Shown: positions 1 to 11,920 of the stretch, piece after piece
Layout of the letters: each line of letters begins with the position of its first letter
How positions within the stretch are numbered: the stretch's first letter is position 1
Origin: Gliomastix tumulicola
Taxonomy: Eukaryota > Ascomycota > Sordariomycetes > Hypocreales > Bionectriaceae
Assembly (NCBI GenBank): GCA_001599755.1
Contig: BCHX01000014.1
Coordinates: forward strand, 40,551-101,594
Reading direction: 5' to 3'
DNA: 61,044 nucleotides
Program-made: the position numbers and the translations under genes
The notes under the pieces: generated by a model
Database searches by the model: none
The model's input: the letters and a program-made list of their open reading frames with translations, nothing else
Told to the model about the DNA's origin: nothing

Positions 1-3000
1 AGGAGCAGCTTGACAATGCCCTCATGCCCTCCCTCAGCAGCCCAAGAGAGTGGCGTCCGGCCATTATATCGGTCTCTCAAGTTCAGCTCCGCTCCTTGGG
101 CTATCAGCCGCTGCGCCAAGCCCTCAAGTCCAAAGAATGCCGCAAACATCAACCCAGAAAAGTTATCAGTGTCATTCCAGTATATACTCCTCCAGAAGAT
201 TCGAAACCATGCTGGGTAGCTCTTTGATCGCTGGTCGCAAATTTCAACGGCAAGGGAAATGACCCAATGATCGATCGTGCCAGCCTCATGAAAATGCTGG
301 CCCCAAGCTTTTGCCGCGTAGTCCAAAAAACTGTCAAAAGTGCGGTCGCGATCCTCTTCCACGTCTCCAACGTCCGAGTTGAATAGATTGAGATAGATCA
401 CGCAAGTCTTCGCAAGCAGTGCATGTGCAGGAATGGTGGGGATGGAATGGCGCCACCTTGGTCCTGTTAAACCAAGTTCAGACGACAACGCAGCTCCAGA
501 AAGGAATTCACGAGCTGTTTGATGAAGGAAGTACACCTTGCCATGGTGAACGGAGATGAACAACCCACACGAAGACCTAAGACGCTTCTCAAATGATCTC
601 TCATCTTCTAGATCAAGATCACCAAAAGAGCGAGAGTCATCATCCAGGTTCACGGCAATATTCAACTCTTCCAGGGTCAACGGCCGACTTGCTACCAACA
701 TCATACTCAATGCTTTCCGAACCATCGGGACATCCTTGGACCGGCTGAGTATCTTCTCGTAGGCGTCATCGACTCCTTTTGGGAGTGTAGCTACTGCTGA
801 TTCGACGCCTCTCGGGGTTCTCTTAAAATCCTCCTTGTCTAGGTAGTCGAACACGAGGTAAACCCAGAGGTAAGTGCGGTGGGCAGCTCTATGCAGCTCT
901 TCCTCGAGTTTCCGCCTTGTAGCGTGCGTGAGACCCTTCAATTCTGATAGCTGGTTGACTCGGTGCGTCACCACGCAGTTCACCTCTTGGCTGATGGCTT
1001 CGGAGGCATCTTCCCCTGGTATGTGAATGTTTGGAAGAGCCTTGAGAAGTTCGTGGAACCTAGAGACGATCTGGTCGTATGGCCGGCTGGTCAAGAGGTA
1101 TCTTAGTCTGTGGTGGACAGAATGACCGTCAAGAAACTGCCGCTTCACATTCCAGACCAGGTCGGCAAACTCGTGCTCGACGCATTCGTCTAACGCATCG
1201 AGCACCACAATGATGCGACCAGCTTGGGGGTCTTGGACAGCATTCCTCAGAACCTTCCAAAGAGAATCTGTGGAGTTGACCAGCCCCTTGCCATCCTGTT
1301 TTTGCTGCTTAAGTGCATATTTGATCAAGTATGGGTTTGCCTTGAAGAGTTGGTGGAGCACAGCGCAGAGGGCTTGTCTGATGGTGTTTTGATCTTGGTC
1401 CTTGAAGAAGAAGTAGCAGACGGTGATGCCCTCGCCTGGCAGGACATGATCGATGAGATATTTAGCCAGGACCGACTTTCCGCATCCAGGATCCGCTGAG
1501 ACCAGGAGGGGGCTAGAGTCTTGGGCCAGCCAGGTCTTGAAATTTGGATGATCAAGGAACCACTGGCATGTCCCTTCGACCCTCTCGACTACCCGGGCTT
1601 TATACCATTCGTATGTGGTGTCCTCGGTGCCGCTAGTGAGGCGGAACAGCTGGTGACACTTGGCTTCCTCGTCAGAAAACGTTTTCTCCATGTGTAATTT
1701 AGTAGTTTGAAGCTGCGTCTTGGCTATCTCTAGCTGCTCTGACGAGGTCTTGAGAAGATCTATACTAGTAGTTAATAACATGTACAACACTAGCCAAGAG
1801 GCCTTCCAATTCCGAAATCACCTACTTCCAAGCACATCCACGATGGTCGCCTCGGCCTCAGCCTGGCGCGGTGTAATCTGACACAAGAGATCTTTTGCAT
1901 ACGCCGCTGCAGTCATGGCTGCGTACCCCTGCCACTCTTTATTCTTGTGGGTGTCCGCATAGTCACAGATACCGCGGATCACAAGGCAAGGAAACTGGTT
2001 CATCAAGCCCGCCGCTTCCATCTCGAAACAGAGCACGCCCTTCTCCCTAGCAAGCCTATCTCGGATCGAGGCATCCTTCATAAGGGTGTTTGCGGACGCA
2101 ATCAGCCCGTAGTGCACGACAGGGTCGGCGTCGTTGGTCCGCGGATGCCTTGCGATGAGCTTTGTCGCTTCGTCTCCGCAGGATTCCTTGCAATTGGTCC
2201 CTTCATTAGCTGAGGAATGTGACACATCAGACCGGTAGAGCCTGTCACTCTTCGGCTGTGGTCGACGATACTCCTGTATTCGAGGGTTTTCTCTCAGCAG
2301 ACTGTCGACTGTCGGACGGATTTGATGTCCATTCAGTACATAGTCCGCTTTCAGGCTCGTGAGTGCATTCCGCAAGAGGACCGGGGGCTGGTTGAGGAAG
2401 CCCGTCGTGTGGAAGCCTTGCCCCCCTATCGCCTTGCCAAAGTCATACTGGAACACGCCGCCATGGCCTTCACGAGGAGAGCTGACGACAACGTCACCGA
2501 GGCGAATGTCGTGCTTCGAACTTGGAGCGCCGCCACCGATGCCCACCATCAAGCCAATCTTGACATTGGGAAAGCTATGCAGCATGTCTTTTGCGACGCC
2601 TGCTGCCGAGGCGATGCCGTACTCCCCGTCTGGCAGAGACGCAATGACGACGTTGTGATCCCCCATCCTGCCCAGGGTATATGTGTTGGCATCGTTCCTG
2701 GCTAGTGCTTTTGGGCCCTGGTGCCTCTCGTCAAGGAAGAGCCGCGCGGCAACAAGCTCCGTGACGACCGCGCAGATCCACCCAACAGTATATTCGGAAT
2801 TGTTTCGTCTGATCGTGGGTTCTTTTCGCTGTCCGGATCGAGCGACAGCATCACCGGTGCTCATGGCGCTAGGGAAGACATCTGGGCCACTAGGATCTGG
2901 CTCATCTAGCTCGGGGAGACTCGTTGAACGCGGAGCGTCGGTACTATCCGCATCTATATCGGGTTGTGATTTGGGGCCAGTCGGAGGCGGCACTCTTGAC

Positions 3001-3122
3001 GCATCGATGCGAACGCCTGGGCCCAGAGCCTTGAACGGCCAGGCGATGTATGTTAAGCAACCGACAAGAGCGAGAAGCAAGATGCCCCAGGCCGAGCCAT
3101 GCGACGACACGAACGCTTCCAT
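1..3122 (-). CDS. PNP-NACHT-ankyrin NLR-type receptor, 3' end cut by window edge
   Basis: Large STAND ATPase of the fungal NLR class. Exon 1 is 3122-1826 and exon 2 runs from 1759 off the left edge. The 66-bp intron (1825-1760, GTAGGT to TATAG) keeps frame. Residues 111 to about 420 form a nucleoside-phosphorylase-like domain (YTVGWICAVVTE, VGIGGG, CFEMEAAGL, IRGICDYAD). A NACHT domain follows, with Walker A ADPGCGKSVLAKYL near residue 525 and Walker B RIIVVLDALDEC near 620. The visible end is an ankyrin repeat (GRTPLSWAAEGGHEGIVKLL). PNP domains in NLRs are regarded as enzymatic effectors in regulated cell death or non-self recognition; that role is inferred here. Unusual: residues 11-29 are a hydrophobic segment followed by a Pro/Asp/Ser-rich linker, suggesting a membrane anchor. 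Starting at the internal Met87 would remove it. Confidence 0.9.
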
Positions 3123-5214
3123 CGTCTAGACCACAGCTGCGGCTCGGGCGGGCTGGACGAAGTCGAGAGGTGTTGTCGAGAGGCGGACCGCTGTGGACTG
3201 TCCAAGTCGTCTATCAAGGAGGTGGTACTGGCGCACGCGAAGAGAGGATCGAGCGTTGCAGGAGGACGAGATGCTTGCCAGGTCCTGGTGCGAGGTCGAT
3301 GGGCGCAGCGAGATCGCAGTACTCCAAGCAGAAAGCGAAAGGGTGCCGTGGTTGGTCAGGCTTTCCTAAGGCACTCTCAAGGCAGAATCCGTCACTGGGT
3401 CCGTAGCATCTTCAACCCGGGGTCTGCCAACGGAGCAGCCCCGAAATGGCAGTGTGAGGCCCGCTCCCGTTTCTTCCGACCAATGAAATGCAAACACGAT
3501 GCATGGCTTGTCAGTGTACCGTAGTTTCAACACGCACTGCAGCGCGAGCTGCGCACGCGCCTTCGCTCTGGTCCCGTCGCCGGTCGCGCCGTAGTGAGCC
3601 AAGGACGCTGTGATCACGGCGAGTGGACGATGGAAAGGCGAACAAGGGGCCAGCCGTACTGCCCTGCCCCGTTCATTATGTCCCAGCCACGCGATAAAAC
3701 ACGCTACAAACGCGTCTCTCCACCTTTTTCGCTGTGGTGGAGCCGGGCTGGGTGACACTCCGCGTCAAACCGTCGTGGCCAGCGTACCAAAGCGCCAATC
3801 TGTTCTACCAAGGCAGCATGTACACATCGCCGTAGGCTGTTCGCCCGCCGTGCCTGTTGCTAAGCCTGGACGTCCAGGCCGCTGTGGAAGCTAGAACACC
3901 ATCCTACGAACCGAACATGCGACCGGAAGCCGCCCTTCTATGCTGTCCAAGGCCCCTGCCATGCGGGAACGACTAGCTGATAGACTGTCCGTGGACACCA
4001 GCACGCTGCCATGGGCTTTCCTATCCATCAATGCGTGAGGCAAGCCACCCTGGCCTGCCGGCTCTCTCCTATTGAACTAGGAGCAGCACCAAGCTGAGGA
4101 AGCAACAGCAGGGGATCTCTTGCGATGGAGATGTTCGGCGACGGATAAATCGCTCCAGGCCTCATGTGCATTCCCTCCAAAGCCCGACGCTAGCACTGTC
4201 CATACTGTATGCGACTGTGCAAAGCGCTTGCCCAATGCACACAGGCTCAGGGTGAATGGGACTCTGCACAGCATAGCACGGCGAAGCTCCGTCGACTGTA
4301 CGCGAGCGACGGCATATGGTCAGGTCAACCGTGACCGTCGCGGCCATCGATGAAGCCGGTGTTGCGTTCCTAAGTCAACGAGACTGCTGGATCCTTTTGG
4401 ATAGGCTGGTGCGCGGCGGCACACGTGGTAGAACGGCATACCTTTCTGGATCTCGTAGCTGGGCCACAGCTGTCGCTCTCCATCGTCATACCATCTGGCA
4501 GCAGGGAGAGCCCACTGTCGGTGAAAGACCGCCCTGCCAGGCGGCGAGCTGTCCGCAAGCGTCTGCAAAAGCTGTATTGATTGCCGTATGCTCTACGAGC
4601 GGCTCGATTTCGCGTAGAAGCGAGAATAAACCACAGGACATGATGGACATTTGATGCCGTGCTACCATGGCTACTGCACTAGCCGCTTCAGACGCTCTAC
4701 GAGGTAGAGCTGACGAGGAAGTTACAATGTGAGAGTAGGAAGCCCGTACAATCCAGCAATGCAGACACTGTCTATTGCTGTGGCTGCCACTCGGTGTGAA
4801 GATGTAAGTGAGGGTGGTGAGAGGCACGATGATGGAAATCTGTGTGCCTGATCTATTTCCATCACGGTGTGACGTGGGACGATAATTGTCAGGGCACTGT
4901 GAGGATGGCAATGGGTACGAAAAATTGTCTGGTATAATGTCTGCGATTGAGCAGTAAAAAATATAGATCTAGAGAAGCGGGCTTCGCCCTTTATTCCACC
5001 GGCTGCTCTTTCATTCTAGGCTACACAGAGTAGATATTGTAGTCAATAGGGTAGGGGACTCTCAATACGGCTTCTGCTGAGGCTCCAGGCTCAACGGTAG
5101 CGCGCTGACCCATTTGCTTAGTCACAATTACATCGATGTAATTATGACTAAGCCAGCCTTTCTCAGCAAAGAGAACGTATTCCTGAGTTGCCTCCCGTTG
5201 CCCTGCTTCCTTCA
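3123..5214. other. Intergenic region upstream of the NLR
   Basis: Short overlapping reading frames occur on both strands, but none shows a recognisable motif or a consistent exon structure. I see nothing supportable here beyond presumed upstream sequence of the NLR gene. Confidence 0.4.
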
Positions 5215-5640
5215 AAGGGCACGAAGTTGGGCTGGCAGGTAATATATGGGCGGGAGAGTGTTGCCACGGAGACCTCGACAGGCCGATGGAAGCAGCTCTC
5301 GTGGGCTGTGAAGTTGACGGCAACCCAAAGCGTGTAGAGTTCCTCCTGGGCCTTTTCCACTGTCGTTGGTACGTTGCCTTGAGCGCACCATCTCGTGAGG
5401 TCGCCGCTGAGCTTGGTGATTCTGCGTTCCTTTCTTGCGATGCCGTCGCAGCGTTTGCAAGCAGTGGACATGGGCTCCGCGCTATGGATCAGCTTGAGGC
5501 CGCATGTTTCGCCGATACGGTGTTCCTTGTAGCATTGTTGACCTAGTGGACCCCATTTCCAGAACCCACAAGGCCAGATATGTCTTTGTCGTTAGTCGTA
5601 TGTAGCGTAAATATCTGCGCGCGATGCCAATTAGCACCCA
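5215..5640 (-). pseudogene. Fragment of a small fungal hypothetical protein
   Basis: One minus-strand frame reads coherently for about 130 residues, including HIWPCGFWKWGPLGQQC, GETCGLKLIHSAEP, CKRCDGIARKERRI and LYTLWVAVNF. The aromatic/Cys pattern followed by a basic helix and a Trp-rich tail resembles a family of short uncharacterised mould proteins, recalled from memory only. A TAA sits just upstream of HIWPC, and there is no good start codon or splice acceptor, so this is probably a gene remnant or an internal exon. The last part overlaps another open frame that reaches 5021, so the 3' end is uncertain. Confidence 0.4.
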
Positions 5641-6087
5641 GCGTCTGTAGAACCGAAGAGCGGCAAAGGACTCTAGCGCCTAGACTAGGAGGCGACGGAC
5701 GCCATCTAGGAACTGACGTCTACGGCCTGATAGTGCTAGACAAGCGTCTAATGTCCCGCCTATCCTATCGTGGCCAGCCTACTATTCGTCACACTTATGC
5801 ATCTTAGGCCTATTTGATAGCTCCCGTTGAGGGTCAGGAATATTGGAAGAAGCTGGTCGAGGACGTCGCCCACTTCCTAGATGCTCCTCGACGCGGACAC
5901 CGGCCTGGCGCCGCGGAAAAAGAGATGTTGGCGACGCTCTCACACGTGTTTAGTGCGTGGGTGATACCCAGGCGGGCGTTTGGCACGACAGCCACGTCCT
6001 CTACCAGTGGCAGCAGCCGATAGAAGCCGCGTCCTATGGCATGCAGGGACTAGAGAAGATGAATGAAGGGTTGTGCAGCTAGTTGAA
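5641..6087. other. Intergenic, possible coding debris
   Basis: A plus-strand open stretch of about 70 codons begins at 5814, and a different frame ends near 6080. Neither has a recognisable motif. Probably decayed coding sequence or chance. Confidence 0.25.
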
Positions 6088-7537
6088 TTACAGTCCGTGG
6101 TTTGCCCGCCAGGCATCTCTCGCGGCAAACAGTTCAGTCCGCCTAGCATCTCTATCCTTGAGCCGTTTGCTCCAAATGTCCTCCAATTCGACGGTCTTCA
6201 GGGATTGTAAGCTTTCTTCTAGACAAAGCTCGATCCTCTTCTGAAGAGGATCACAAGGGCATAGAGGACTGAACCCACTATATCCGCTGAAACCCTGGGT
6301 TATTTGTAAACTGGTGAACCCCGAGAGAGTCTCTTGCAACCATTTGACACTGTGGTTTTGAAGAACATAGAGGGAGTCGAAATACGTTGTGATACGCGCC
6401 CCCTGCCTTTGTCTTATCAGAGATCCAAGAACCATATCTGTACAGCCCCTGGGGCATCGGTTGGTTTCAATGCACAGCGAGTTTGAGAGGCTGTCGACTC
6501 GTCGCAGAATTTTCCGCACTAAGTTCTCTCGCGTCTGCTCGATTCTCTCTGTGAGGCAGTCAGAGATACCACTCATGGATGTAGTAGAAGAACCAAGCCA
6601 AAGAAGAAAAGAGAGAGACAAGAAGAGTCATCCACTCACGTAGTAAAGTATGAGGCAATGGCAGCCCCGCTGTCTCAATTGATCCTTGGCAGTCCATGAT
6701 GGCCAGCTCCGCCATCTTGTTCAGGGTGGCAACATCGAGAAACACCCACGAGATGAACATCCACAGGACACACTCCTGCCCGAACGATGAAGGGAGATGG
6801 CTCTGCAACATTCGAATCCAGCCACCAACGAATGGTTCCATAACATCGTGACAGTTGTAATAATCTACTATGACAGCGATCTTGGCCAGTAGCTCGAACT
6901 CTATCGAGTCAGGTATGGCCAACATTTGACCGTGGATGATGTCCAGGACCATCAAGAATGCCTCGGCATCCCACTCAGTCGTCCGTATCTTGCGAATCGT
7001 CCCCTCGCATCCTGTTTCACCTTCCAGCCAAGGGCCGTCGAGCATGGCTCGGAATGTTGATGATGCGAGCCGCAGGTGGCGTGAGGAGACTAGCAGATGC
7101 AGCCCGCTCGACTCGGTGACTTCTGAGCTTGTGGGGTTTGCAGGAGGCTCGGAGCCATTGTTAGCCGCTAAAGTGGATGCAATGGTGTCGCTTGACTCAA
7201 CCCCTTCTGCAACGGGAACTTGGTCGTCATGCTCTTGAACAGCCAGCTGTTCGGCGAGAGCATTCTCGCCTACGGGAGGGTTGTAAGACGCTTCTCCGAC
7301 GATCGGCGTGGGAGTCGCCTCAAGAGCTTCTCTGGCAGCTTTCTCTGCCGCTTTCTTCTGCTTCTTCTTCAACTTTCTGTTTTTGATTTCGGCCTTGCTC
7401 TGCCCAACGGCTTTGCTGCTGAAGCTGGCCCCATCGGGAGGCCATTGCAATGTTTGAGAGTTGGGCTGTTCCAGGATGAGCTCAACGTCGCCATCCGGGT
7501 CTAGCTCTAGCCTAGCAAACGAACCCATAACTGACAA
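6088..7537 (-). CDS. BTB/POZ-type hypothetical protein, two exons
   Basis: Exon 1 is 7537-6640 and exon 2 is 6548-6088. The 91-bp intron (GTGAGT to CTCACAG) joins in frame to give 452 residues. The N-terminus carries a LELDPDGDVELIL stretch and a basic coiled segment rich in KLKKKQKKAAEK. The middle resembles the fungal BTB fold (HLLVSSRHLRLASSTFRAML, then WDAEAFLMVLDIIHGQ). Fungal BTB proteins with a DPDGDV-like opening are common and mostly of unknown function, and a protein-interaction role is inferred. Met4 of the same frame is an equally plausible start. The C-terminal half, from exon 2, is helical and Cys-containing with no recognised domain. Confidence 0.75.
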
Positions 7538-8054
7538 TAGTCACTAGGGAAGATCTCTTCAAGAGTTGTCTATTCGATACAGAATGCCAAATTTCAAGAG
7601 CAGATGAAGAAGCAGCGGTATGGCAGGTGGCCTCTGTACCCCGCATCATCCTGGAGGGATACCTGATGACGTCACTACTGTACCAAGGGTGTGTGGCAAT
7701 TTATGAAATACTACCCCACTTTTCGTCCGTGCGCCAATTGCGTGGCGGAGGCCGATCAGTTCCTCAGCTTCGTTGAACTGGATGTCATATCGCATGGTGA
7801 GGGCCAAATCGATGCCATGGCAGCCCTTGTCATTGATTCAGCTTTGCCGCTCTTTCTCCTTCCGGCGCACCTTTCACCTAGTCTGGTCCAGTGCCAGTCG
7901 AGGGCTCTGTTGTCTCAGAAACGCACGATTCAACGCCCACAGCGCGGGAATTTCGAGAGATATCTTGAGCTGTTGGCTTCAACCCAGAACGTAGTAAGAT
8001 GCTGTCTGATACAGAAGAGCAATAGCCTCTTTAGCAAACATCAGAAGCCGTACA
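7538..8054. other. Intergenic between BTB gene and methyltransferase pseudogene
   Basis: A plus-strand open frame of 128 codons (7691-8077) has no recognisable motif and overlaps the 3' end of the neighbouring gene. Nothing else is seen. Confidence 0.3.
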
Positions 8055-9055
8055 TTACTCTGGTTTTTGACCCATAGCGACAAGGAAGTCAAATAGGTAA
8101 TGCGTCCCCTTTCGCTGTGAGGCTTCGCGAACACTCATATTGAACAGTTCCACTCCTTCTCTTGGCCACTTCAGTACGTCAGTAAACAAGACAGCAGTAA
8201 ACGCCGCCACTCCCTCGCGCATGTTGATGCCCATTAGGGCGCCGATCTCTTTCAGCCGGGGGTCTTTCGGCCATGCACCGACTGGTAACTTGAACCGTTC
8301 CTCTCTGATATGCGTGAAGCCTGCATCTTCAAGCCAGTTACGGAAATGTGGTGCAGGATCCATGGTGCGACCGATCTGGTTGCATGCGTCCTTCAACAAG
8401 TCCATCATTCGCACCAGCGGGTCATTGGGCTTGACAGAGTCATCCTCCGAATAGAGCGTGTTGACGGACTCTTGCAATTCAACCCATCCTCCTGGTTTTA
8501 AGTTGTCATATATTTGCCGGAGCAGCCGTGGCCAATCCTTGATAGATCCAGCCATGTAACGGCAATGAATAAAATCATACTTGATCGGCTCTACCCACTC
8601 GGCCTCCACATTGTCGACGATAAATTTGTCATTTGGGGGACCCAAACTGGTTGAATGGGGCTGATATTATTGCCTGTAATCGTTGCACCTGGGTACTGAT
8701 CGCCGACATCGATCGCCCAATCGCCTGTACCAGTACTGATGTCGAGAATGTTGAGCCCATTGGGGTTGATGGGTGCCCGTATGTAGCTGTCTTCGAGTAC
8801 TCGGTAGAACACATAGTGGATCGCTCTGAGGCGAATTTGTTCGATGTCGTCGTTCGGAAAGCTGTACTGTCATTTACCGTATCGTCGACCGTGTTTCCAT
8901 TCGAAATCGAGAACGCTGCTGGTGAGAGAGGTACTCGCGAAGGTCTGGTCGTCTTCTAGTGTAGAATGAGTTTCAACATCGTCGTCGACTTCCACTTGCG
9001 CAGCAGGTAGGGCTGCGTAGCCCGCAGTTGACTCAGACGTGGTTTGAAGATGCAA
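8055..9055 (-). pseudogene. LaeA-like SAM methyltransferase, nonsense plus frameshift
   Basis: The full family architecture is recognisable: DFEWKHGRRYGK, LPND-like SFPNDDIEQIR, motif I ILDISTGTGDWAIDVGDQYPG, SPIQPVWVP, then VEAEWVEPIKYDFIHCRYMAGS and LKPGGWVELQE, ending FDFLVAMGQK. A TGA lies in frame at 8870-8872, where a Trp or Arg codon would fit. A run of five C on the coding strand (8635-8639) is one base short, so the frame shifts within the WVPP-N stretch. With both corrected the protein would be about 330 residues, the usual length. Family members methylate small molecules or act as LaeA-like regulators. Two independent lesions argue for a pseudogene rather than an error. It is divergent from the APH-type pseudogene. 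Confidence 0.85.
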
Positions 9056-9294
9056 GGGTTTTCGGGTCGAGGGTGCTCAACTGCCACGAGAGCATACTAA
9101 GCGGGGTATACGGTTAAACATCGGGGAAATTCCTTAGTCATCTCAGTACGGGGCTAGAAACCGAAATTGTCACGTTGGTAGCTGGCCCTTTATTGTCATT
9201 GGAACACTCATTCTCTGCTATTCTTCCACGCACGCTTGCCTTTCTTCGATATTGCTCTTAGCTAGCGCTTTCTTCTGAGTAGACTTACTCACTG

Positions 9295-10934
9295 ATGTCA
9301 GGCCTAGCCAATCAAGCGACCGTATCTCTACGACCGACCTCTGCGACCGACCGTGCCTCTGCGACCGACCGTGCGGCGGACGAATCTAATATGCCAGAAA
9401 CTTGAGAGCTTCTTGGTTGCCGCCATATCACGCTTGAATCAGCTCTTAACGATGAGAGTGATATTCTCAAATGGCTCTCGTATGGGCCTGCGACCAATTA
9501 CCTCTATCAGCAGCTTTGGGCACACAGAGACTCCATCCAATCCCTCATAACACATCATCTGGGGCTGGGCAGGGAAGGCAGGTGCTGCATACTGCCGCCG
9601 GGCGACTGGATTCGAGGTAGCTTCAACGTTTGCGTGTTTGCCGATGTGACCTCAGGCGACTCAGTCAGGAGGGTGGTATTCTGTTGTCCCATGCCACACA
9701 AACTTGCCGAGACCAGATATCCCGGCAGCATAGACGAAAAATTGAGCGCTGAAGTGGGAGCTCACATTTGGGTGGCAGAGAACTGCTCCGAGATCTGCGC
9801 CCCCCATCTATTTGGCTTTGACACGACAGATGGACGCCATGCGAGACTTTGAACCCCCCTTTCCTGTCTGCACTGCTGCTCAATACTAGACAGTTCACTC
9901 ACAGCATGCATATGTAGTTTTTTCCTCGCGTTATCCGCCAATTATGGCGCGCTGTGCACAGAGTCCTCCGACTTCCGCTGCTTTCCCACTACACGTGGCA
10001 TCCGTCCAGCCATCGATGTCCCTCGGCGTACATGATATTAGAGTACTTACCTTCTGAAATAGGCCGGCCGCTGTCAGATACCTTTCATACATATATTTGA
10101 GACGAACCACGCCGACAAAGGCTATTTCGGGGCATATCACGAATCATGGCTTCTCTCGCACGGGTCCCCCAAGTCCGAATCGGATCGTTCGACTTCCATC
10201 ACCATGGCACTATTACGCTGACAAAGCGACCCCTGATGTGTTCAATGATGATTTCAGAGAATGAGGGCGCAACTCGGACAATACCCAGCAACAACACATT
10301 CAAATGCGCAGAGGCATGCGTAACGGCTACGGTCGACTTTCATGATCATCGATTCCTCAGCCAGCGTAATGCTGTGTTTAATGAGGCCGACTGTCGTACC
10401 CAGATGGCAGTCAAGACACTTCTACGAGCGAAATCGCATACCTACATCATTCAGGAGCTCCGGCATGGCCCGTATTTCCTCCAATTTACCGACATTCATG
10501 CTGGTAATATTTTTGTCGATACAGCTTGGAATGTGACGTGTTTGATATATTTGGAATGGATCTGTGCCCTTCCTTCCGAGTTGTTTTGGGTGCCATATTG
10601 GCTGACCGGCTGCGCGATCGACGAAATTGAAGGGGAAAAATTCAATCAGTTCGACCATGTTCGACGAGCGTTTCTAGCTGTACTCAAGGAGGAGGACCGT
10701 GCAATTCAAGCCAATGTGAGACAAGGCGTATCTCTCTCTGAAGTCATGGAGGACATGTGGTATTCGAAAGGAGTCTGGTTCTGGTGTTGTCTGTCCTCTG
10801 TCACTGCCATGTACTCCCTGCTCGAGACGCACCTGCTGCCTCCAAAATCTCTGTCTCTGGAAGCCGAAAGGATCGTGTCAAGACTCTGCAGATTTGACCA
10901 CGATAGTATTGTCCGGACGAAGCTAACTGAATAA
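9295..10934 (+). pseudogene. APH-family aminoglycoside phosphotransferase-like protein, three nonsense codons
   Basis: One frame runs from ATG 9295 to the stop at 10934 and is interrupted only by a presumed 53-bp intron (9841-9893) and three stops: TGA 9403, TAG 9915 and TGA 10098. It would encode 528 residues. Family blocks are clear: DWIRGSFNVCVFADV, CPMPHKLAETRYPG, DEKLSAEVGAHIWV, AYMILEYLPSEIGRPLSDT, DIHAGNIFVD and EWICALP. Fungal APH-like kinases are numerous and their substrates are mostly unknown. The Mg-binding Asp expected in the IDLEW block is Tyr (IYLEW), so catalysis would be lost anyway. The intron donor reads GCGAGA rather than GT. The N-terminus contains two 18-bp tandem copies. 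The upstream region is shared with the divergent methyltransferase pseudogene. Confidence 0.85.
9340..9375 (+). repeat. Two tandem copies of an 18-bp unit
   Basis: TCTGCGACCGACCGTGCC is repeated once with a single final-base change, inside the N-terminal coding part of the phosphotransferase pseudogene. It encodes SATDRA twice. A third partial copy precedes it. Confidence 0.8.
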
Positions 10935-11920
10935 AGGGCCTACGACAGCGAACTTGGACAATTATTTAGTCAATGATAATGGCAGCGAGTTGCAGAGCGT
11001 AGGAACCATACATCAGGTGCCCAGTGAAGTATTGTAGATGGCATCACTTCTTCTCCTTCACCTCCATCTCCCCCCTCTCCTGCTTGGCCTTGCTTACTCG
11101 GTTTTCACGCCTTTTTTTTTCTCGGCACCTTAACCCGAAGAGATAGCCGTAGCAGTCTCCTTGCGTTTACCAGCGATTGCCTCCTCAACGACACCATCAT
11201 ATTGACCAGATGAATGGCTGCTGTTGACATGTTCGGGCATGTTGTACTGTAAACTGAAGTCGCTCTCTCCGTGGCTGAAGAAAATGGAAGAGGATGGTGG
11301 GCTTTGCAATGATGTCAACCACCGTTGGCTGGTGCGGGGTTAGGATAATATATGTGACGTCTGTCGCACGCTTGTCTCTGGCCCCCATAGAATGACTCAA
11401 TTGGTGGGAACATTGGCCCAACATATGGGTGTGACCATGAGCTGTGCCTCCTCCTGGTCGTCTTGAGTTTCTTTCATAGATTGTGCTTTTCCTTCGAAGA
11501 GAGAGAGGTATTCATTGACTAGGAATCGTTCAAATAGTGATCTTGCATCGAAAGACCTCGACTGTCATAGGTCATTGGACCTTTGTATCTTTGTCTACTT
11601 GCTCGAGCATCTTCACGGTCTCAGGACTGGAGTCCTGCGTCTTCGGAATGACCCTTGGACCCGACAATCACTGATTAGTCATGATGGAGATTTTTCAACT
11701 TATTAGTCAGCATCTCAAGACCACGAGAGAAGGTTGAATATTGAAATTATACTTCTATTCTTATCGCCTTTAGTTCCAAACACTCGAGCATGCTAGTGGC
11801 ACGAGCCATGAGTATATCTATCTATGGGCGTGAGAGTGTCAACCCCAGTCTGCCCGACTCCTGACCACATGCCCAAGGAAAAGCCCGTTGAGATGGCTAG
11901 GCGTGTGATCGAGGCGAGAA
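10935..11920. other. Intergenic with a possible orphan terminal exon
   Basis: On the minus strand a frame ending at 11130 reads SHGESDFSLQYNMPEHVN and then about 30 more residues to a stop. It is preceded by a pyrimidine-rich CTTCCATTTTCTTCAG acceptor-like site. I cannot find the upstream exon. The rest shows pyrimidine-rich sequence (around 11041-11120) and no gene. Confidence 0.25.

Noticed and set aside
2322..3129. Long plus-strand frames of 127 and 148 codons
   Set aside because: They are antisense to the PNP exon of the NLR gene, which has clear domain motifs.
8865..8882. Mini-intron GTAAATGACAGTACAG to remove the TGA in the methyltransferase
   Set aside because: At 16 bp it is far too short to splice, so the TGA is treated as a lesion.
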